A stretch of DNA of 64,000 bases, taken from assembly GCF_030540825.1 (NCBI RefSeq), contig NZ_JAUOEO010000001.1:2639001-2703000 (forward strand), written 5' to 3'. Below, in pieces: positions 59,316-64,000 of the stretch. This DNA comes from Flavivirga spongiicola. GTDB taxonomy: Bacteria; Bacteroidota; Bacteroidia; Flavobacteriales; Flavobacteriaceae. The position numbers and the translations under genes were made by a program. Under the pieces are notes generated by a model that saw only the letters and a list, made by a program, of their open reading frames with translations, was not told the DNA's origin and ran no database searches. Every line of letters begins with the position of its first letter. The first letter of the stretch is position 1.

Positions 59316-60548
59316 ATGGAAAATGTCGCGTTAATTGAATCTTTTTCAGAATTCAAAGATGATAAGCTCATTGACAGAGTCACGTTAATGGCAATTTTAG
59401 AAGATGTATTTAGAAGCGCCTTAAAAAAGAAGTATGGCGATGATGATAATTTTGATATAATTGTAAATCCTGATAAAGGAGATTTAGAGATATGGAGAAA
59501 TAGAGTTGTGGTTGCAGATGGTGAAGTTGAAGAACCAAACCAAGAAATTTCTTTGTCTGAAGCTCAAAAAATTGAACCAGATTTTGAAGTAGGAGAAGAT
59601 GTGTCTGAAGAAGTAAAGCTTATCGATTTAGGGAGAAGAGCTATTTTGGCATTACGTCAAAATCTGATTTCTAAAATTCATGAACATGATAATACCATAA
59701 TTTATAAGCAATTTAAAGATTTAATAGGAGAAATATATACAGCAGAAGTACATCACATTCGTCATAGAGCAGTTATTCTGTTGGATGATGAAGGCAACGA
59801 AATTGTATTACCGAAAGATAGACAAATACCTTCAGATTTCTTTAGAAAAGGAGATAATGTAAGAGGTGTTATTGATTCTGTTGAGCTTAAAGGAGCTAAA
59901 CCAACGATTATAATGTCTAGAAGCTCTCCTGTATTTTTAGAGAAACTATTTGAACAAGAAATTCCAGAGGTTTTTGATGGTTTAATTACTATTAAAAATG
60001 TCGTGAGAATTCCAGGAGAGAAAGCAAAGGTAGCAGTAGATTCTTATGATGATAGAATAGATCCTGTTGGAGCTTGTGTTGGTATGAAAGGATCAAGAAT
60101 TCATGGAATTGTTCGTGAATTAGGTAATGAAAATATTGATGTAATTAATTATACTAATAATTTACAGCTATACATTACAAGAGCATTAAGTCCTGCAAGA
60201 GTCACTTCAATTAAATTAAATGAAGAGACTAAAAGAGCAGAAGTTATTTTAAAACCAGAAGAAGTAAGTAAAGCTATTGGTAGAGGCGGTCATAATATTC
60301 GTTTAGCAGGCCAATTAACTGGTTATGAGATTGATGTGTTTAGAGAAGGTGCTGAAGAGGATGTGGAATTAAGAGAGTTCTCTGACGAAATAGAAGGATG
60401 GATTATTGAAGAGTTTAGTAAAGCTGGATTAGATACTGCTAAAAGTATTTTAGAGCAAGAAGTAGGCGATTTAGTAAAAAGAACAGACTTAGAAGAAGAA
60501 ACAATTAATGAGGTTATTAGAATTTTAAAAGAAGAATTCGAAGAATAA
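59316..60548 (+). CDS. nusA: Transcription termination/antitermination factor NusA
   Basis: 410 residues: N-terminal RNA-polymerase-binding domain (about 1-125), S1 domain (YTAEVHHIRHRAVILLDDEGNEIVLPKDRQIP, about 136-200), and two KH domains including CVGMKGSRIHGIVRELGNENIDVI and KAIGRGGHNIRLAGQLTGYEIDV (about 230-345). The C-terminal acidic repeats found in E. coli are absent, as is common in Bacteroidota. It is encoded between rimP and infB; a hairpin and a separate promoter lie before infB. Confidence 0.96.
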   Translation: MENVALIESFSEFKDDKLIDRVTLMAILEDVFRSALKKKYGDDDNFDIIVNPDKGDLEIWRNRVVVADGEVEEPNQEISLSEAQKIEPDFEVGEDVSEEVKLIDLGRRAILALRQNLISKIHEHDNTIIYKQFKDLIGEIYTAEVHHIRHRAVILLDDEGNEIVLPKDRQIPSDFFRKGDNVRGVIDSVELKGAKPTIIMSRSSPVFLEKLFEQEIPEVFDGLITIKNVVRIPGEKAKVAVDSYDDRIDPVGACVGMKGSRIHGIVRELGNENIDVINYTNNLQLYITRALSPARVTSIKLNEETKRAEVILKPEEVSKAIGRGGHNIRLAGQLTGYEIDVFREGAEEDVELREFSDEIEGWIIEEFSKAGLDTAKSILEQEVGDLVKRTDLEEETINEVIRILKEEFEE

Positions 60549-60588
60549 TATCAATTGTTGATTGAATTTATTGTATAAAAATAGCCTG

Positions 60589-60618
60589 CCCCGTTGCAGA
60601 ACGGGGATGATTTTTTTT
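60589..60618 (+). terminator. Terminator between nusA and infB
   Basis: CCCCGTT (60589-60595) pairs with AACGGGG (60600-60606) around GCAG, followed after ATGA by eight T residues. It lies 40 nt after the nusA stop. Confidence 0.7.
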
Positions 60619-60644
60619 CATGTAAAGGAAAAAAGGACATTTTA

Positions 60645-60674
60645 TTGCGGCAAATTCTATTATTAATATATTTG
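60645..60674 (+). promoter_or_regulatory. Consensus promoter of infB
   Basis: TTG (60645-60647), exactly 19 nt, TATATTTG (60667-60674): a full match to the Bacteroidota consensus. The -7 box ends 19 nt before the infB ATG, giving a very short leader. Confidence 0.8.
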
Positions 60675-60693
60675 AGTATTTTAAAGGCGATTT

Positions 60694-63501
60694 ATGGCTG
60701 AGACAATTAGATTAAATAAAGTATTACGCGAGCTTAACATCTCTCTAGATCGTGCTGTAGAATTTTTAGATTCTAAAGGCATTGAAATAGAGAAACGACC
60801 CACTACGAAAATTTCAGAAGAAGTATATACTGTTCTTTCTAATGAATTTCAAACAGATGCTAGTAAAAAAGTAGCATCTAAAGAGGTTGGCGAAGCTAAG
60901 ATAAAAGAGAAAGAAGTGTTGCGTGAGCAACGCGAGCGTGAACTTGAAGAGAAACAAAAAGAAACAGCCAAAAAAGAAAAAATAGTTAAAGCTGCCGTGG
61001 CACTTTCAGGGCCTAAGCAAGTTGGTAAAATTGATTTAGAGCCAAAAAAGAAGAAAGCAGAAACCGTTTCTGAGAAAAAAGAAAAAGTAGAAGAATCTAA
61101 AGTTGAGCCTGCTAAAAAAGAGACTAAAGTTGAGCCTGCTAAAAAAGAGGTAAAAGTTGAAGCTGTAAAAGAAAAGGCAAAAGAAAAAATCGTAGAAGCG
61201 GTTAAGGCAGAAACTGTTGTTGAGAAGAAAGTTGAAGAAAAGCAAGAAGAAAAACCGAAGAAGGAGATTATAAATGAAGATGGAGAAGTTATTCCAGATG
61301 AAAAGGTTGCCACACAGTATAAGAAACTTACAGGCCCAAAAATAGCAGGTGATAAAATTGATTTATCTCAATTTAATAAGCCAAAGAAAAAGAAAGAAGA
61401 AAAGAAACCACCAGTAGCAAAAGCAGGAGAAGCTGGAGCAGCAAACAAGAAAAAACGTAGGCGTATTAGTAAAGTTGGTGGACCTCAAGCTGGAAAAGGT
61501 CAAGGAAATAGACCTGGAGGAGGAAGACCTGGAGGAAACGATAGATTTAAAGGGAAACCTGGTCAAGGTCGTCGCAATATCGTAAAGGAAGAGCCTAGTG
61601 AAGAAGATGTAAAAAAACAAGTACGTGAAACACTTGAAAAACTTCAAGGAAAATCTTCAAAAGGTAAAGGAGCAAAATATAGAAGAGATAAAAGAGATCA
61701 ACATAGGGAACAAACTGAGATTGATCAACAAATAGAAGCAGCAGAAAGTAAGATTCTTAAAGTTACAGAATTTGTTACTGCAAGTGAAGTTGCCACTATG
61801 ATGGATGTATCTGTAACTCAAATTATTTCTGCATGTATGTCATTAGGTATGATGGTAACGATGAATCAGCGTTTAGATGCTGAAACATTGTCTATCGTAG
61901 CCGAAGAGTTTGGTTATAAAGTAGAATTTATAACTGCAGATATAGAAGAATCTATTGAAGAGGTTGAAGACAAACCAGAAGATTTAGAACCACGTGCGCC
62001 GATTGTAACTGTAATGGGTCACGTAGATCATGGTAAAACATCACTTCTGGATTATATACGTGAAGAAAATGTAATTGCAGGAGAATCTGGAGGAATTACT
62101 CAGCATATTGGAGCATACGGAGTTGAATTAGAAAATGGACAAGAAATTGCATTTCTAGATACACCAGGTCATGAGGCCTTTACAGCAATGCGTGCGCGTG
62201 GAGCTCAGGTAACAGACATAGCTATTATTTTAGCTGCTGCAGATGATGATATCATGCCACAAACAAAAGAAGCCATATCACATGCTCAAGCAGCAGGAGT
62301 TCCTATTGTTTTTGCTATTAATAAAATAGATAAACCAGATGCTAATCCAGACAAGATTAAAGAAGGGTTGGCGCAAATGAATCTTTTGGTTGAAGATTGG
62401 GGTGGTAAAATTCAATCGCATGATATATCAGCAAAAGTAGGTACCGGTGTTAAAGAACTATTAGAAAAAGTATTGCTTGAAGCTGAGTTATTAGAGCTTA
62501 AAGCGAATCCAAATAAACCGGCAGTAGGTACGGTAGTGGAAGCCTTTTTGGATAAAGGAAGAGGTTATGTGTCAACTATTTTAGTGCAAGCTGGAACTTT
62601 AAAAGTGGGAGATTATGTGTTAGCAGGCCAGCATAGTGGTAAGGTGAAAGCGATGCATGACGAAAGAGGGAACGATGTTGAAGCAGCTGGACCTTCTACA
62701 CCTGTCTCTATTCTTGGTTTAGATGGCGCACCGCAGGCAGGTGATAAATTTAATGTATTTGCAGACGAGCGAGAAGCAAAACAAATTGCATCAAAAAGAG
62801 CGCAATTGCAACGCGAACAATCTGTTAGAACACAACGTCATATTACACTCGATGAGATTGGTCGTCGTATAGCACTTGGTGATTTCCAAGAATTAAATAT
62901 TATCCTTAAAGGTGATGTGGATGGTTCTGTTGAAGCATTAACAGATTCGTTCCAAAAATTATCTACGGAAGAGATTCAAGTTAATATCTTGCATAAAGGT
63001 GTTGGAGCAATTACTGAAAGTGATGTATTATTAGCATCTGCATCCGATGCCATTATTGTTGGGTTTAATGTACGTCCAGTTGGAAATGCAAGAACAATTG
63101 CTGATAAGGAAGAAATCGATATTAGAACATATTCTATTATTTATGATGCAATTAATGACCTTAAAGATGCGATGGAAGGGATGTTATCTCCAGAACTTAA
63201 AGAAGAGATTACAGGAACTGCCGAAATTAGAGAAATATTTAAAGTATCTAAAGTTGGAACTATTGCTGGTTGTATGGTAACCAATGGAAAAATACTTAGA
63301 TCATCTGGTATTCGCTTAATTAGAGATGGTGTGGTAGTTTATACTGGTGAATTAGCGTCATTAAAACGATTTAAAGATGATGCTAAGGAAGTAACAAAAG
63401 GTTACGATTGTGGTATGCAAGTTAAAAACTATAACGATATTAAAGAAGGAGACATCATTGAAGCCTTCCATGAGGTTGAGGTTAAAAAGAAATTGAAATA
63501 A
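60694..63501 (+). CDS. infB: Translation initiation factor IF-2
   Basis: 935 residues. The N-terminal 430 residues have the IF-2 N domain ([22 protein letters not shown]) and long Lys/Glu/Ala-rich low-complexity stretches, with a Gly-rich basic patch ([20 protein letters not shown]). The GTPase domain shows G1 GHVDHGKT (about 442-449), G3 DTPGHEAF and G4 NKIDKPDA. Domains II, III and the fMet-tRNA-binding C2 domain follow ([31 protein letters not shown]). It recruits initiator tRNA to the 30S subunit. It has its own promoter and a strong terminator. Confidence 0.97.
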   Translation: MAETIRLNKVLRELNISLDRAVEFLDSKGIEIEKRPTTKISEEVYTVLSNEFQTDASKKVASKEVGEAKIKEKEVLREQRERELEEKQKETAKKEKIVKAAVALSGPKQVGKIDLEPKKKKAETVSEKKEKVEESKVEPAKKETKVEPAKKEVKVEAVKEKAKEKIVEAVKAETVVEKKVEEKQEEKPKKEIINEDGEVIPDEKVATQYKKLTGPKIAGDKIDLSQFNKPKKKKEEKKPPVAKAGEAGAANKKKRRRISKVGGPQAGKGQGNRPGGGRPGGNDRFKGKPGQGRRNIVKEEPSEEDVKKQVRETLEKLQGKSSKGKGAKYRRDKRDQHREQTEIDQQIEAAESKILKVTEFVTASEVATMMDVSVTQIISACMSLGMMVTMNQRLDAETLSIVAEEFGYKVEFITADIEESIEEVEDKPEDLEPRAPIVTVMGHVDHGKTSLLDYIREENVIAGESGGITQHIGAYGVELENGQEIAFLDTPGHEAFTAMRARGAQVTDIAIILAAADDDIMPQTKEAISHAQAAGVPIVFAINKIDKPDANPDKIKEGLAQMNLLVEDWGGKIQSHDISAKVGTGVKELLEKVLLEAELLELKANPNKPAVGTVVEAFLDKGRGYVSTILVQAGTLKVGDYVLAGQHSGKVKAMHDERGNDVEAAGPSTPVSILGLDGAPQAGDKFNVFADEREAKQIASKRAQLQREQSVRTQRHITLDEIGRRIALGDFQELNIILKGDVDGSVEALTDSFQKLSTEEIQVNILHKGVGAITESDVLLASASDAIIVGFNVRPVGNARTIADKEEIDIRTYSIIYDAINDLKDAMEGMLSPELKEEITGTAEIREIFKVSKVGTIAGCMVTNGKILRSSGIRLIRDGVVVYTGELASLKRFKDDAKEVTKGYDCGMQVKNYNDIKEGDIIEAFHEVEVKKKLK

Positions 63502-63526
63502 TCTTTAAATAAATATTTTAAATATA

Positions 63527-63553
63527 AAAGATCGTCTTAAGACGGTCTTTTTT
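63527..63553 (+). terminator. Terminator of infB
   Basis: AAAGATCGTCTT (63527-63538) and AAGACGGTCTTT (63539-63550) form a near-perfect palindrome (one T-G pair) followed by TTT, 25 nt past the stop codon. Confidence 0.85.
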
Positions 63554-64000
63554 GTTATTACAAATAATAGCAAAATTATAATTAAATAATATAAGATTAA
63601 AAGCCAGGAACCTAGAAATTATAGGACAAGTTAAATAGTCTTTTAAAATTAAATTTTAATAAACTGAATCTCAAAATGGGTTTAATTAAGTTTATAACTA
63701 CTAGATATATTATATTAAGATGTCTTGGGAAAAATAGTATCAATGCTTTCTGAACCTATTTGTTTAATTTATTATGATACTCGTTTTGTATCATAAATAA
63801 TTTTTTAGCGTCATTCCGAATTTATTCTCGAAATCCCATAAAAGTAATAATCAAATATTTATAAAGAGAACCTGAAACAAGTTCAGGTTGACGCACTCAT
63901 TTATGACTAATTAGAGATAATCAAAATTTATTTATTATTAATTGAGTACAAAATTATTTTGTAGTGACGAAGTTTTTCTTAGTTTTAGATAACTAACCAA
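63554..64000. other. 447-nt gene-free end of window with repeats
   Basis: No open frame can be supported. It contains the hairpin AACCTGAA/TTCAGGTT (63869-63889) with the flanking GACGCACTC, and the related GTCATTCCGAA segment near 63811; these belong to short dispersed repeats like the one at 18290-18310. The rest is A/T-rich. Confidence 0.55.
63869..63889. repeat. Hairpin repeat AACCTGAA-ACAAG-TTCAGGTT
   Basis: Perfect 8-bp arms around ACAAG. The arms CCTGAA/TTCAGG equal those of 18290-18310, which marks a repeat family. Confidence 0.6.

Noticed and set aside
60849..61313. Minus-strand ORF of 154 codons over infB
   Set aside because: It is a Ser/Phe-rich mirror of the Lys/Glu-rich infB N-terminal region, a typical antisense artefact.
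63560..64000. A gene after infB
   Set aside because: All frames are broken by frequent stops and the segment carries dispersed repeats only.

Overview
The window is AT-rich chromosomal DNA from a member of the Flavobacteriaceae (Bacteroidota). Evidence: proteins with type IX secretion (T9SS) C-terminal sorting domains, a PorT-like barrel protein, an exbB-exbD-exbD operon, DUF2723 and DUF5686-like membrane proteins, TPR-type histidine kinases, and promoters of the Bacteroidota form TTG-N19-TAnnTTTG. No genus can be named from the sequence alone.

Layout. 1-4800: end of a TPR-like gene, tatD, type I asparaginase, tRNA-Ser(GGA), and an ExbB/ExbD energy-transduction operon closed by a strong terminator. 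5090-6480: a PorT-like barrel and an orphan barstar-like gene followed by a long imperfect palindrome. 6483-19153 (minus strand): rplM-rpsI-rpsB-tsf, a TlpA-like thioredoxin, pyrH, frr, a DUF5686-like barrel, an MMPL/RND transporter, asnS, rpoN and a PAP2-like membrane protein. 19319-23460: a DUF3179 lipoprotein with an outer-membrane barrel, and a YgiQ-type radical SAM gene. 23758-30018: a two-component system flanked by three exported proteins. 30036-38785: polA, a metallophosphoesterase, a thioredoxin-like protein without cysteines, a NodB deacetylase and a DUF2723 protein. 39023-52952: an accessory island beginning at tRNA-Gln, with two GIGTT-repeat proteins, a T9SS cargo, a 2187-residue RHS/YD exoprotein with an overlapping small membrane ORF, remnants of an RHS tip and of a transposase, and a second two-component system of the LytTR type. 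53355-58709: small and multipass membrane proteins, a very large T9SS Asp-box protein and a tandem universal stress protein. 58844-63501: rimP-nusA-infB.

The most striking signal is at 23758-30018. Two copies of the palindrome ATACCTATAATTAGGTAT contain TACCTAT-AA-TTAGGTA, the 7-2-7 heptamer arrangement recognised by NarL-family regulators. They sit in the two divergent intergenic regions flanking an operon for a NarL/LuxR-type response regulator and its TPR kinase. In all four outward directions a TAnTTTTR -7 box lies exactly 22 nt from the palindrome edge. This points to a compact, self-contained regulon: the kinase-regulator pair, a Cys-rich secreted protein, a lipoprotein and a seven-repeat beta-propeller T9SS cargo.

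The second theme is the RHS island, which looks like a polymorphic exoprotein locus with a translationally overlapping candidate immunity gene, a displaced tip fragment, transposase relics on both sides and a duplicated tRNA 3' end at its left edge.
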